A DNA stretch of 64,000 nucleotides from Pseudoscleropodium purum (Eukaryota > Streptophyta > Bryopsida > Hypnales > Brachytheciaceae). The notes beneath the pieces are model-generated. The model made no database searches. It was not told where the DNA came from and worked only from the letters and a program-made list of their open reading frames with translations. This document shows, in pieces, positions 12,601 to 26,000 of the stretch. Numbering within the stretch: position 1 is the stretch's first letter; each line of letters begins with the position of its first letter. The DNA lies in NCBI GenBank assembly GCA_963969395.1, contig OZ017799.1, forward strand, positions 8,248,501-8,312,500. Reading direction: 5' to 3'. A program made the translations under genes and the position numbers.

Positions 12601-13273
12601 TATATTTGGCAAATCCTACGAACCCATCTAAAAATGTAAGTAGCAATTTTAAATTTTCATTTTTAGCTCTGATTCAACTTTTATTGCATTTTTTTTAATT
12701 TTATGTGCATTTTCTCATTTGATTTTGATTTCCAGACTTTGAAGTTTAAGGCTTTGTTGCTGATTCGATCATTTGCCTCCCCTATTGCAAGACAACCTCA
12801 GAAGCTTGTCATTACTGTTGATCCTTCTATTACCGAGGTTGATTTAAGCATAGACGACATTTTCTTCAACTCCATTACTACGACAACCCAATTATGGAGG
12901 GGTGCTAAGGAGAAGTTTGAGGTTTTAATAAAGCTTTTTGTTCATGGCTTGAGTCCTGTAGGCGGCATTATGGCAAACATGACTACCTCTACAGGTATTA
13001 TTAACTACGATTTTGAATTATGTTTTTTTCTATTTTATGTTTGATTGTTGTATCTACACTTCCCTTTTGATGTCTTCATAATTTTGTATTATGTTTCATG
13101 TAGGTTCTTCTATTAGAGCGGCTCATTCTTCTAATCACCATATTCTAGCATTGGAAAGTGATGCCAAACTCTTTGAAGAGGTACTAAAGCCTCTTCAAAC
13201 ACCTATAAGCGTCTCCAAGACTCTTGATTCTACTTCACATGATGGTATGGAAATTGATGATGACTCTAATTGA
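9638..13273 (+). pseudogene. Broken multi-exon gene: ParB-like module plus DNA methylase-like module
   Basis: From an ATG at 9,638 the plus strand reads as a long relic with several exons. The N-terminal module contains IVWDGNHRLQA (10,082-10,111); D-G-N-H-R matches the ParB/sulfiredoxin fold signature. After a middle region (10,729-12,126) comes a domain resembling amino-DNA methyltransferases: NGLPVLGVSN and LPWNANIL, then HDDGAFLLFY in exon 12,289-12,635, and GGIMANMTTSTG followed by SIRAAHSSNHHILALESDA across the junction 12,994/13,104, which resembles the SAM-binding motif I arrangement of N4/N6 methylases. The expected DPPY is not intact (the text reads AKYPNGLP). Stops interrupt at 9,659, 9,989, 10,112, 10,154, 11,104, 11,674 and 11,776, and a frameshift lies near 12,610. 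Introns at 12,127-12,288, 12,636-12,735 and 12,995-13,103 keep GT-AG ends. The domain calls are inferences from motifs. Confidence 0.6.
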
Positions 13274-13411
13274 AGACATCGCACTACTTGACTTATGTGA
13301 GTAAGTTTTGTTTTTGTTTTTGTTTGTCAACAATTTTAGTTATAAATTCAAAACTTTGTATTTTAATTTGCTACTACATACTTTAATATATGGTTTGTTG
13401 TTTGTAGTTGA

Positions 13412-13636
13412 ATGAATCCATTACCAAGGCAACCTTTGCCTTTTTATCGTCACCTTGGATTTCTTAAAAGTCCTTTTAGTCCTTGTGGCCTCCCTGTTTA
13501 TACTGAAGATTTAGCATTAGCTTATGCTAATATTTCATTTGATTCATCTTTATGTTCTTTATCACCTTATAGATCTTATGCTCCTAGAGTATGTTCGTAT
13601 TTTGAATTCAGTGCATCTGAATCAAACAACATCTAA
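13412..13636 (+). other. Possible 3' exon of the methylase-like relic
   Basis: A 74-codon open frame follows a TTTGTAG acceptor-like site 130 bp downstream of the methylase-like stop. It is rich in Pro, Tyr and Ser (QPLPFYRHLGF at the start). It has normal composition compared with the AT-rich DNA beyond it, but no recognised domain. It could be a terminal exon of the same transcription unit or chance. Confidence 0.25.
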
Positions 13637-13639
13637 GTT

Positions 13640-16600
13640 TATTTTTATGATTTGGTATTTGATTTCAATTGTGTTGTTTTTTAAATTGAATTTGTCTATA
13701 TATGATGTGGCAATAATTCTATTCAATGGCCTAAAACTTAAAACTATACCCAAATAAAATACTAAATCATGAGTCTTAAATCATGCTCCAACCCTAAGTT
13801 TTATAAAATTTTACAAAGCAAAGTTTAACTTGGAATTCAATGGTACTACTAATCTACTATCATTGGATTCATTATGTACTCTATTGTTTAGAAACAATTT
13901 TTATTTGTAACCAAATAAAATTTGAAAAAGGACGATTCAAAAAAAACATTGACTTAAAAAATGATCATTGATTTCAACTCACTTGCTATGGGGTTAATAC
14001 ATTTATTTGATGTGTAATATATGACTAATGAATTTATTTTAAATATTCTATGTTCAAGATTTTTTTTAAAGCAAAATTATTAAAAATAAAATAAAATAGG
14101 TGGAACACTTTCATCCTTTAAATTTATATGAAGGTTTGTGATCAAGACTAAATTTATCACTTAATCATTCAAAAATATTATTTAATATTAATGTTTATAA
14201 AGTTGTAATGTTTACAACTTTTCTTGTTACCAAATTTATATTCAACCTCTATTACCCACTTTTGATGCTCCTTCTATTTTAGACTTTATAAGTGTCACCT
14301 CTATGATGGTATTATGATGTATTGCAATTTTTTATTTATGTGTTTCATAATGAGACATCCTAAATCACTACACCTATTATTGTGTATTTGCTTACAAATG
14401 CTATCTATTATAATTATATCTCAATTTTTTAAAATCTATTTGTTCATTTTTTGGGTACAAAATTGCATATCAGCATATTCATTTGTTGTTCATTCAAACT
14501 ATAGATCTTTACACCTAATTCCACGGTCATAGGTTTCCAACAAAATTACAACCCTTAAATTGAAAAAAAAAATGGAAGCTCATAGGCTCATGCTCACAAG
14601 CTCACATATTAGCATCCCCGTTGTTGAAGTTAGTGTTTAACTCTATTTCTGGAATTGTATTCTAATTACTGTTTTATTTTATTTATCTTCCAATTCATAT
14701 TTAAGCATTAGAACTATAGGTAGGAATTAAAGTCAGACCATTAGAGTATTTGATCAGTAGAATTAGAGTAAAAAATTGAGTAGAAAATTTCTTTAGCTTT
14801 CTAAAAAGATATTAAATGCAAATAATCAATAAAAATTGAAGAAGTTACAAAGAAATGAATCCTAACCTCTTAAATTGGATGAAAATATAAAAATTCATTC
14901 AAAAGGATATTCTTAAGGAATTTCAGAATCTAGGTGGGATCCAAATTCCCCATAAAAGTCAAAGTCAAAGAAGGTCAAAATAGAAGTGAATTCCAACTTT
15001 AAAAGTAAACAAAAATTACTTAAGAATTTTGGTTAACCGGTTAATGGTCAAAATTCTTCCGAGAATAACATCTATTGAGAAGTAAAAGGGAATTTATACT
15101 TTCATTAATACATTACTAAGATAGATCCAAATCAAGAGATTAGCTAAAAGTAGAAATTAAGCGGTAAAAGCTAATAAACAATTCAATTCCAACTAATTCA
15201 CTAAGAAATTATCCAAGTATTAACATAGATAAAAATTAAAAATAAATTAAAGATAACAACAAAAGAAATTAAAATCAAAATTTTAAATTTTAAATTTTAA
15301 AAAACATAACCCCTTGAGATAGGATTAATGAGACGTAAGCTTAAAAGTAAGGGAAAATCATTAGGAATTGGGATAAAATAACCAACCAGTAAGAATTAAC
15401 TGAGAATCAATAGAATCTAGTGATTAGTAATTTAAAATATTGAAAAGTAAACTCGCATAGCCTTTCATCAAAAATTGGAATCAAATTCATTAGGGAACTT
15501 AAGGAAAATGTAAGCAAAACCTTTAGAAATATCATTAACATTTTATAGACCTCTAAAACAAATCAATTATAGGGGAAAGTTCTTTCCACACGATAATCAA
15601 ATTAGCTTGACCCAAACCATTAAGCCAACTTTTCAAAGTTTATTCCAAAACCTCTATCCACTTGATAGTTGAAAAATAGTTTGGCTTTTTAAAAGTAGGT
15701 TTTAGTAAAACAACTCCATTGTTTACAAGGCAACTAGTTTACTACAGCCAATCACCCATAAAATTTATTTAATTAATTTAGATTGTGGTTGTGCTTGTTT
15801 GGTCTCTTGGGTAGAGATCAAAATACTCACATAGGCATTCAACTTCTTGTTTTTCTTGTTTGACTTTTGTAGTAGTTGAAATTGGAAATAGAGGATTTGA
15901 TATATCAATATGATTGAAGTCATTATCATCTAGAAGTGATGATTTTGATGTAATTAGTATCAAGGCTTTTTTTCAATTTTTATGAAGTGCCAAAGTTGTA
16001 ATATAAAATTTTATAGTGGTGTTTCAAATTTCAACATTCATCCACATATTGGATAGAAAATATCACATTGGTACATATCACATGTCCATAACTCTATTTT
16101 CATCTACAATTTGACAATTTCATCCAAGATTTTTTTCAATTCTAAGTAATTTAGCAAAAAACTTCATGTTTTGTTACCATTTTTTAGCCAAATTAATTTT
16201 TTTGGTGCAATTTGGCATTTGAAAGACAAATAAAGGCCTTGAGAATATGGATTGCAAGTTTTATTCTATTAGATTAGGTGGTTTAGCCTAAATAGGTGGT
16301 TGTAGTTGTGGAATTTGCATAGGTTGTTGATGTATTAGAGTTTGAGGTAGGAGTACTTTGAATCATTATAAAAAATAGAATCACTATGGTTTGTATTGGA
16401 AGTACTATGAGCATTGGGAAAAAGAAGAACACCAATTAATCCCTAAATGGCTACATGTCCCCCAAAGTGAATGCACCTTTGTTACCTCTAGGCCAACATT
16501 GATTGTAACTTTCAATATAATCATTTTTGGTTTTGATTTGAACTAAGAAACTGAAGTTTGACAAGTTTTGTTTCTATTCTATTTTAAAATTTAGAAAAAA

Positions 16601-17510
16601 GTCATAAGATTGAAAGAATTATTGAAAATGCAAGTTCTTCTACTATTTCATTGAACACCATTGAATGCCACACCACCTGCGATATTCAACTTTATACAAT
16701 GGACATAATTGGCAAACTTGACTCCACTCCTAGATATAGTGGGCATAGAAATGGTGCATTGGAAGTAAGCTTCCAATAGCAATAGAAAATAAACTTCAAC
16801 TTTTTCAATTTTTCAAAATTAATTCAAGAGATGAGAGTCAATTTTGAATATGTGCCGCACATATGGTTAAAATCGTTTTTAGTACTCAAGTACCCTTTTT
16901 GAAGAGTTATATTGTTGAATTGGATAGGTTAGTTCTTCTAATAGAAATACACCTTCTCAGAAGAGGGATTTCTAAAAATATGATCCAAATGTGTTTTACA
17001 TTGGTCTAAATTGTATTCTATTCAGGTTGAATTTATGCTGAATTCAAAAATGGTTTTTTAGTTTTAGCTTTGATCTATCCTTCTTGCTTGTATAGTAGTT
17101 GGCAACAATGGCTACTTTAAAAATAAAATTTTCAAGTGCATTTTCTAATTTCAAAAATGCAAAAGTAGAAGTCTCATTTTCTAACGTAATTTGCAATTTG
17201 TGGTTCAAGATAGTATTTTAGGGTATACAAAAAGATTCAATCGTACTAGTGGGGGCTTGAAGCATCTCTTATCAACTAATGTGAACTATTTTTATGGCAA
17301 ATTAAGTATTGCCATCCCTCCTTGCCATCTAATAATAAACATCATTTATTGTCAAAATAGTAGACTTGAAATCCAATTGACCATCTAGTTTTCAAATTTC
17401 CGTGCTTCCAATAGTAGTCAAAGTGACTTGTAGTATAAAAAGTACTAGTAAGGCTTAAAATAAAAAATGTAACAAATAGTAGAAGTATTTTTTTGCAACA
17501 CCCCAACTTC
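13640..17510. other. AT-rich intergenic DNA
   Basis: Nearly 4 kb with no supportable gene: stops are dense in all frames and no conserved motif appears. Local A/T homopolymers and short simple repeats (for example AAATTTTAAATTTT near 15,280) occur. No terminal inverted repeats were noticed. Confidence 0.55.
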
Positions 17511-17514
17511 TTTG

Positions 17515-17746
17515 TCTCTCTCTGTCTCTCTCTCTGTCTCTCTCTGTCTCTCTCTCTCTGTCTCTATCTGTCTCTCTCTGTCTCTCTCCCTCTCTCTCCC
17601 TCTCTCTCCCTCTCTCTCTCTCCCTCTCTCTCTCCCTCTCTCTCTCTCCCTCTCTCTCTCTCTCCCTCTCTCTCTCCCTCTCTCTCTCTCCCTCTCTCCC
17701 TCTCCCTCTCTCTCTCTCCCTCTCTCCCTCTCCCTCTCTCTCTCGC
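17515..17746. repeat. Pyrimidine microsatellite (CT)n with CCCTCT interruptions
   Basis: About 230 bp of uninterrupted pyrimidine tract with occasional G, first as TCTCTCTGTC units, then as CCCTCTCTCT units of varied length. All open frames across it are repetitive Ser-Leu or Arg-Glu artefacts. Such a long polypurine/polypyrimidine mirror-like tract can adopt triplex (H-DNA) structure. Confidence 0.97.
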
Positions 17747-17749
17747 TAA

Positions 17750-18900
17750 GTTATCAAAAATAATCATTGGTTAGGACCTACCGGTTGCCCATTTGACTTC
17801 TTTGATTGCTTAACCAATCAAAACATATCACAATGGTGAAATGTCTTTTCCATTTAGATTATGTTAGGTGGATCCACACTTACTAAATTAATACCAATTG
17901 GTAAGTTAGTTACAGAGATTTCTCTAAGATTTCTCACTACAAGACCAATGAAATTTCTACTTCATACCCACCCTATTGAAAATTTGCTCAAGACAAGAAG
18001 TGAGCACTATCAGTCTCAATCTGACTTTCTTTGACGAATCAAAACATGCCACGATGGCAAAACTCTCCTGCATTGCATTGAGATTATGGTGACCTCGTGA
18101 GGCTGAGCCTGCTCGACTCACCATCACAATGCACATGAAATTATACTAATACAAAAATACAAGGAAGCTGTAATTTTCTGTAGAAATAAATGTAGACAAT
18201 GAGCTTAATGAATCAGAAACATATGTTTGAGATAATGTCACATAACATGAGCTTCAGTTCGCCAGCAATTGCTCCAGGGCAATCCACAATAAATGTATTA
18301 TTACATCATCACCTATCTAAAATGTACAACCTGCACTACACCGCTGAGGCCTATCTAAATCTTGCAGGATAAAATGACAAGAAATCTAATCAATATGCTA
18401 AAAAAATATCTAAACTTTCGAATCCCTCGGCAATGGAAAATGCCACAGGCAGCCCATATTAACTAGTCAGTGTATCTTGTAAGAAAGGACCTCATGAGGA
18501 TCCAATACGATGGCAACTCAACTACCTGCAGTCGGGTCCAGCAAGGTGCTCTGTTTTGCGTTTTGCCGATCAGCTTTTTAAATTATAATTTGGGTCCTCG
18601 GGTGGGTGCACACTGGATTCAGTTCATGATGTTCAACGTACAAATGCTGAATATTATCGATGGAAAATGAAGGGTGTCAGTCAATGCGCTTTGTAGGTTA
18701 CTTGTCAAACAGAGTACAAAGTGATTCTTCTTTCCTCTAAGTACTAGCCTCCTCAGAATTTTCGAACACAATTAGGAAGTTCCTTTCTCCTGCAGGCCAG
18801 CTTTGACACCCTCTAATCACCACCCTGCTTGCTTCTCTTGCCAGAACGACATTTGAGCATTGCAAAACACAAAGCAGAATTTTGCCTCAAGTGAAGACGG
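17750..18900. other. Intergenic DNA, possible 3' flank of the U-box gene
   Basis: GC content rises from about 17,760, and the region reads as moderately complex sequence with no domain-bearing open frame. It lies 3' of the minus-strand U-box gene and could hold its 3' UTR, but no poly(A) signal decides this. Confidence 0.3.
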
Positions 18901-18923
18901 TTACCTTGAATTGCACTGTCCCA

Positions 18924-19100
18924 TCAAAGCACTGTGAAGTGCAGCTGATCCCACAGTGATGAACTGTCTCGAAGACCAATCATATGCTCCACAAATGTAC
19001 TCTCCCTCGAAACATCCACAGTTCCGGAACCCGGTTTTGAGTCAAAAGCCCAACTGACAGATGTGCAGGAGGGATTCGACTTCAGTGGCCCTTCGCAATC
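18924..19100 (-). other. Candidate alternative terminal exon of the U-box gene
   Basis: On the minus strand, after an acceptor-like CGAG at 19,101-19,104, a 58-codon frame plus TGA runs from 19,100 to 18,924. It would join in phase 0 to a donor GTAAGC that follows 20,155 inside the last U-box-gene exon. The peptide has no recognised motif (it includes ESTFVEHMIGLRD). Frame continuity and a good donor favour it; the weak acceptor argues against. If used, it replaces the read-through end at 20,068. Confidence 0.35.
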
Positions 19101-19104
19101 CTCG

Positions 19105-20067
19105 ATTCAAATTTGTCACTGAGACCTAATTACGGTTTTGAATATAATTTCTGCACGCCTTATTCTTTTCACTAACAAAATTTAAAGCATCCTTCGCCAT
19201 CTGTCAGAGAAGCATATGCGTTACCACTATTGTACCAGGGATAATGCACAGTGTCGCATCACGATGAGCTTCCCATCCAGATCAAACATCATACATTAAC
19301 CTTCCAAATCAGGTGAAAACATCTAATTGCAACAATTTTTCTGGTCCTTCTATCTCAGTAACTGAACGACCACATAAATTGATGACATTACAAGCAAACT
19401 CAAGAGATATGCAACACTAAAGTGGTCTTGTAGGTTTTCAACATTCTAGTAATATTTTACAAATTTTCAAAGTTGAGAACATAGGGTATCCAATACATAA
19501 CACTAAGACTCACCTTGAATGAACACCCATGAAGCACAAAATGTCTCAACTTTCATTGATTGATTTGAAAAACTCCTTACCTCATATCCTCATTGGTTGC
19601 TTTTGAAAAGTTGTGGTTTTGAGTCATGAATGTGTTCATTCAAATTCATTTTTTAGGTATTGAAGAACAAAAAACGTGGCAATTAGTTTCTACTAATTTT
19701 TAGTTATCTTCTAAAACACAATTTTTATTATTCAACAAAATAGGACTATAGGAGACAGTTGAGTCTTTCTATTATGTATTTTGTTACCTTCTTTTGGAGT
19801 CCTTCTAAAGAGTCCATTTGAACTCCTACAAGTATGGCAATTTGGGTCTTAGGCCATTACCCACAAGTGCTTAAGATAAAATATTAAAGTACTTGGGAAG
19901 TTCACATCGAGAATTATGATAACTTTCAAAACATACTTCTATTGTTCAGAAAAATGGAAGGAATTTCTTCTTTCTATTGACATATTTAGTTAACGTCCTG
20001 AAGCCAAAAAAATCCGATTCAGTTCAACTCCTAAAATAGGAATGGAAGTGATTACTTTTGGGGTCCA
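19105..20067. other. Spacer or last intron / 3' flank of the U-box gene
   Basis: AT-rich, no coding evidence of its own. It is either 3' of the U-box gene (if translation ends at 20,068) or its last intron (if the exon at 18,924-19,100 is used). Confidence 0.35.
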
Positions 20068-23000
20068 TTAGACACGGAGGAGTTCAAGAAATTGCAGTTC
20101 CAACGGTAAGAAAATTGCAGCCATGAGACAAGGAGAGAGACGGGAAGGGCTTACTGCTTCGCAGTCCGGCTCTCTGCGCAGAGAGATGAGGGCATCGAGG
20201 CAGTGTTTCTCTTTAATAGCAACGAATACTCTGGATGGCCCGTACATAGCCAATAGTTTCATCAGAACAGCAGCTTGATATTTGATTTTGCCTGGTTGTC
20301 CCTCAAATATTATTTTATTCAGCGCGGTAAGAATGTCGCCGTCGAAAATTGTTTCGATGGCATGTCTACGACTGTGTGGATCTTTGGCAACCGCTATCTG
20401 CTTACCATCCCCGTTCCCCCAAAACAAAATCTTTTAAAAACTGTCAATGCAATGTTAAATAATCATATCATCAAACACGGATATTGTGATTTCTAATTAG
20501 GTTGCTTCTCTATGATTTGAGGACTCAGGCCAAAAGTCGATACTACCCAATAAGAAAAGATATTGCTCGATAGGAAGGGATGCGCAGATGACGAACCTAA
20601 ATCTGAAAAGCTGATTAACTACGGCCCTTGATGATTTCGTCTAAATGCTGATTGAACTGGGCAATTTGAATATATGTGATGCTAAACAATGTATAGCATT
20701 TCAAAAGACACCTCCCATTAATTTCACAAAATTGTTAATGCTAAGGTAATAGACATTAGATTCATTTAATCTCATGTTAAGTTGAAGATGTATGATGCAA
20801 GTAGTGTAAAATGAATATTAAACTGATATCAGCGTTGGCAACCTTTCAGTTAACATAAACTTGGCATTATTTTTAACATTGTGTTAATATTGATCCAATG
20901 TCCTATTAGATTAACATTAACATAAACATAAACTGGATATTTGTGAATATAATGAGGATCTTTTGAGCAAAGCAGTCACCTCAAGAACGAAAGAGGGCAG
21001 AAAATAGGAGTCCAAGAGAACCATAAAAATTAAGATAATCCCACATTGTCTCATATGAGCAGCACGTAATGAAGGTCAATTACCAGTATGGTGATTGCAA
21101 CATTTGCTCTTCCAAAGGCATCACCAGCTCTCCCTAAGGCATCGATCTTTACAATAGCAACCAGACTTTTGATTCCTCCTCCTTTGATAAACGCTGGTTT
21201 TCCTTTGGGGTCATCCAAGACCTTCTCGAGTGCTTTTAAAGCGAGCTCAGTCACGATCGGCAAGATCCTTTCGTGCCGCTCTAGGACTTTAAGTAGCACA
21301 TTTACAGCACCTTCATCTACTAGCTGACTAGAAGCGTAGGACCCTGAACGCAAGTACAATGCCATTAGCTCGCAAGCCTTCTAATGAATATTAACTAAAG
21401 ACTCTACTTTCCAGTAAATACATCAGTTATCCAGTTTTGACTTCCTGTTAGCCCACCATAATTTACATAAAGTCATTGTCCTCATCAGGGTCACAGTTAG
21501 GGGCATAGGAACAAAAATCACCGCTACTTTGTAATGCACACGTACTTAGGTCCAATATTGTTCCATGTTTGAAAAATTATGATTTATCTTCATTACAACC
21601 CTACAACAACTAATTCTTTCACCATTGAAACTGTAGCAGTTCTGAGAATTAATACTCTGCTGCCATCTCCAAATTAGAGACTCTGAAAGAATACCTGCAA
21701 GACTCAAGTTCCTGATAAGTATGAGCGCATCCTTCAAGCTGTCCTCTCTCCTGCGAAATTCGTCTTTGCTAAGAAGATCAAACACCTTTTTACCAACTTG
21801 GATATCCATAAAAGCAGCCCTTATCATCTTGGCATCATAAGTCTCGACTCCGTTGTCACTGATGTCAGAGCTCATCTCCGAGAGGATTTTTAACACCAGG
21901 CCCTGTACCATTCGCCACAAATATCCGTCAGCAAATATTCTTTCGTCCACCTCTACAAAGCAACTAACCTGACGTACTGACTAGTGATTACTCTCAAATC
22001 ATTCGTTCATACAGAATGAGCAAATTAATCAAAGCCATTTAAGACTTGAAGGGCATTATGCAATTCATTCCTTAGATGCCCTTGTTTCTCTCGTCGTAAA
22101 AAAACCACGTCATTCAATGAATTATGTTTAATTCTAAATATGTTGGTGAAAGAGGTATAGGGCTGAGAAGGACAAGCCACCATCAAAACATAGTTTGAAT
22201 GGTACAACAGACCCTTGGACTTGAAAACAAGGAGAAAATTGAGATATCGATCGATATTTGCTTAGCTCTAAAGGATAGCAAAATAAATAAACTTATTCAG
22301 AATAGTCAGTATGAACTTCTTACTAAATCAAATATACAGAAAGGATCTCACCTGAATTTCAGTATCCGTCTCTAAAAGATGGCCACTGAGAGTTTTATGG
22401 CCGTGAGTTTGATGAATCATTTTCCTCCCCTCCGGTTCCGCTGCAAGAGCTGCTAAAGCCTGAAGGAACCCCTTGACGTGGTCTGTCTCAAAAGGATCAA
22501 AATAGTTGAGAAGAAGTTGGCATTTCTCTGTGATTCTTTCCCGTCGTGTTGAATCCTCTTGACGATAAAGAAGAGGATACAGTCTTGAAATAATTAATGC
22601 AGCTGCGTTCTTTCCCGAACGATCGGGACAATGCTCCAGAAGGGTCAACAATGCTGAAACACTAGATTTTTCTGAATAGATCTGGTTCAGTCCCTTTTGA
22701 ATAAAGGAAATGCGATCCAAGCCACGAGCTATGTCTTTGCAAACAAACCTTCCATCAATGCTCCCCAAGGCAGTTGCCACAAATCCACCATCCAGGACTA
22801 ATTGAATGGTACAGGTGTTTTCTATTAGCTCCAGTAAGCCTCGTGCAGCTTCTTCCTTGGAAATCCTTTCCTGAAGGGATGTTATGAGAAACCTATGGCC
22901 ATCAGCTTTAATTACAGCTTCCTGCAATAAAAAAAACATTATTTCAACATCTTCGTTTTGAAATTGGTAAACAGAGGGTTTGAACCTCCAGAGATTGACT

Positions 23001-26000
23001 CTTACAACCAATTTGGTGATTAATGCAATGGATAGAGCAAATACTAGCTTCCAGAAACATTTAGTGGAATGCATGGAGTTGAACATTAAATGTTGCTTTC
23101 ACATGGGCACCTGATAGGTTTCCCCGTCTCTGCAGAACAGAACCAATGTGGAAGTCAGCAACTCCTTGACTTTGTTATTGCCAAGATCCCTCACATATTT
23201 GACGAGGATATCGAGGCCACGCAGATCGTGTTCTGCAATACGAGTTCGGATGCTTTGATCTTCTTTTGCCATCACGAGAAGCGCAGAGGCACTCTTTTGA
23301 CTACCCGGACTGTCAGAGTCTGTGTCGGACAACCTCAGTATGGCCTCCAATGCTCCCTCAGACTCTAAAAACTTATCAGCACTAACTGCTTTACCTTTTA
23401 CCATCAAATCAAAAAGTCCAATGGCTGCATTCGTCACATCATTAGGTCCCTTTTGAATAAGAAAATTCAGGATACCCTCAAGTGGCAATTGGTCAACTGA
23501 AATCGTCGTACTTGGAGGTAAAGCTTGCAAGGCAACCAATGCATCCTGTCTGCAATTGAGATTCGAATCTTTCAAGAGTAACTGCAATCAAAGAGAAACT
23601 GCGAACGTCATTATCGATATGAGCAAGCAGACACCCGACAAAACTTTGAAAGAGCAAGTTTGTCTTTGAGAAAAAGGTAAAATCCATCATCTCTGCTTAT
23701 GACAAAATGGGGCTAAGGCCATTTGTCATAACTCATTCTCCCGACACCATGTTCGTAAGCATTCATCTCGTAACATTCTTGAGAGGAGCTGCGAACATCT
23801 TGGACTCATCTAGAATCAAGGTATCCAAGATCCTCCGATTCTCGGGCATCTTTCTTTGGCACAAATCCTTACAACATCTTGAGATCCGAATGAAAGCGTT
23901 GGTACTAAGCTAACTATTTTAGGCAAATGTACTTATTGCCACCCAGCGTCCAGCTATCGTGACAAGGTTGCTGTAGAATGTCATGCTTGGTTTCTTAATC
24001 TCCTTCCAAGGCACTAAATCTCGTAGCGCCAGCAATGCGTTTGTTCTAAGATTTGTAAGCGAAAAAACATTCCTCCTGCCTTGACTAATGTTAGAAGTTA
24101 CTCACCAGAAGTGCGGCAATGCCTTCCGCTTGGATGAACTCAGTTAAATGCTGTTTCCCCTCCACCAACGTCCGTAGCTTTTTGGCAACTTGCTGACGAC
24201 AATTTTGATTCTTGGATTCCGAAATCTTTACAAGTATTGTGACAGCCCGAGTGCTAAGCATGTCAATCTGTTCAAGAATGGAAAGAATTTCCAGCCTGGA
24301 CTCATCAGGTATTCCCAATATTTCTCCATCCACCAATAACTCCTCGAGGGTTCTTCCCTCTTCGTCGTGTTTACAAAGAGCAGATTGGGCCGTGCAGACC
24401 GTGCTCTGTCCATGCGTCACACAGAAACAAAGCAACCTAACAGAACGATTTACTAACTCGGTCAGATTCTTCTTCAGTTTCTCAGTCTCAATTCCCTCTT
24501 GCGGTAGAAGGGATGGCGAAGAAGGTTCCGGAAGACTCATTATTTCAGATCTAGTGTATTTTATCATTTTCAAGAGGTAAAGAAAGAGATGTTCATCGAT
24601 GCCCTCTTTGTATACGTACAAGTCACACAGTTTCGTCATAATGTTGATGATCGCCATCCTCCCTGGCACACTCGTATGAGAAACCGAAACCCCTTTAATC
24701 TTCATAAGCTCCTTCCTTTCCATCCAAACCATCTTGCAGACAGGCTCACTTGTCGATGTGCCATGGTCCATTGCCAGGACCTGGTTATCCAAAGCAACAA
24801 GTGAATCCCTCACCAACTCCGGTGGATAGCTAGGCCCTTCAGGTCAACAGGTCTCAAGTAAGTATTGTTGATACAAAGCAAGCCCTTGTGACAGGAGCAC
24901 ATTAAATTCTTCTCATGGCTCACAAGAAATAAAAAAGTGTTCCCAACACAAGCATTCACGGCGCACAAATGAAACCTTAAAAACGAAATACTAGAGGTAC
25001 TGGAAGAAGCTCAGGAAGACGAATGATTGGAGTACGAAGAAAGTGCCAATTTCCGAGTAGAACTAAACAATCATTCGACCTGAAATGGATAGACCAAAGA
25101 TGCTTAATGGAATAGTCCTAGCGACGGTGAAATTGCCACGGTTCTGGTCAAACAGCTAAAACTTTGCAGATATGGTTGAGTGAAGGGAAGCTTTTTGCCC
25201 ATTATTACATAACTCAATGATTTCCATTAAGAGATGTACTACTATCTAAGACCTATTCCCTAAGCCATCTTACATGGTTGGATCGAGGACAATTTATTGA
25301 CCAGTGACCTCCGGCAATTGCTAGCCAATAAACGGCGAAGCTAATAACGTAAGAATCGAAAGAAATCCAAACACTCTACTGTAGCGCAACGGGTAAGAGA
25401 AGACTGAAGGGTTTTCTTCGTTCCTCTGGATATTTAACCCTTGAACATCGAGGCGGACGTTTTGTGTTCGATGGATGAGAGGGAATCAAACCGTATAGGA
25501 CAGAACTGCAACTATTCATCCTCAAAATTTGTTTTCTACAATAGTTTGATTTGCAATGACTACTTTTGCAATTTTGGAGGCTAGTGATTCACATTGTAAT
25601 AGAAAAGGATGATTTTGAGGGTCACCCCTTTGGTGTTTAAGGGTTAAAGACTTAATAGTTTTGATAGAATCTAATCCGTCTGATATAATGATCCAGACAT
25701 TCTTTACTTCTCTTTTTAACAAATGTAACCAAAGGTCATTTAATTTATAAATAGTACTAGTGTGCCATTGCCATATTATAATAAAAATAAAAGCAAAATT
25801 GATTTTCTAATTTATAAAAAATTCAAAATTCATTATCTTTTTTGTTACAAGTCAAAACCTCAAGAAACAAAGTTTGTGCACCTCTAATTTGCTATGGTGA
25901 ATAGAAAGCCTTATGCATGAAGGAGTGAAAGACTTTGTTTCATGGTGTTTGGACATGCAATGTGAAAGATATGGATTTTTAAAATAAAAGATAATTTCAT

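Noticed and set aside
17493..17774. Ser/Leu-rich and Arg/Glu-rich open frames across the CT tract
   Set aside because: They are translation artefacts of the dinucleotide repeat; all frames are open because CT-only codons contain no stop.
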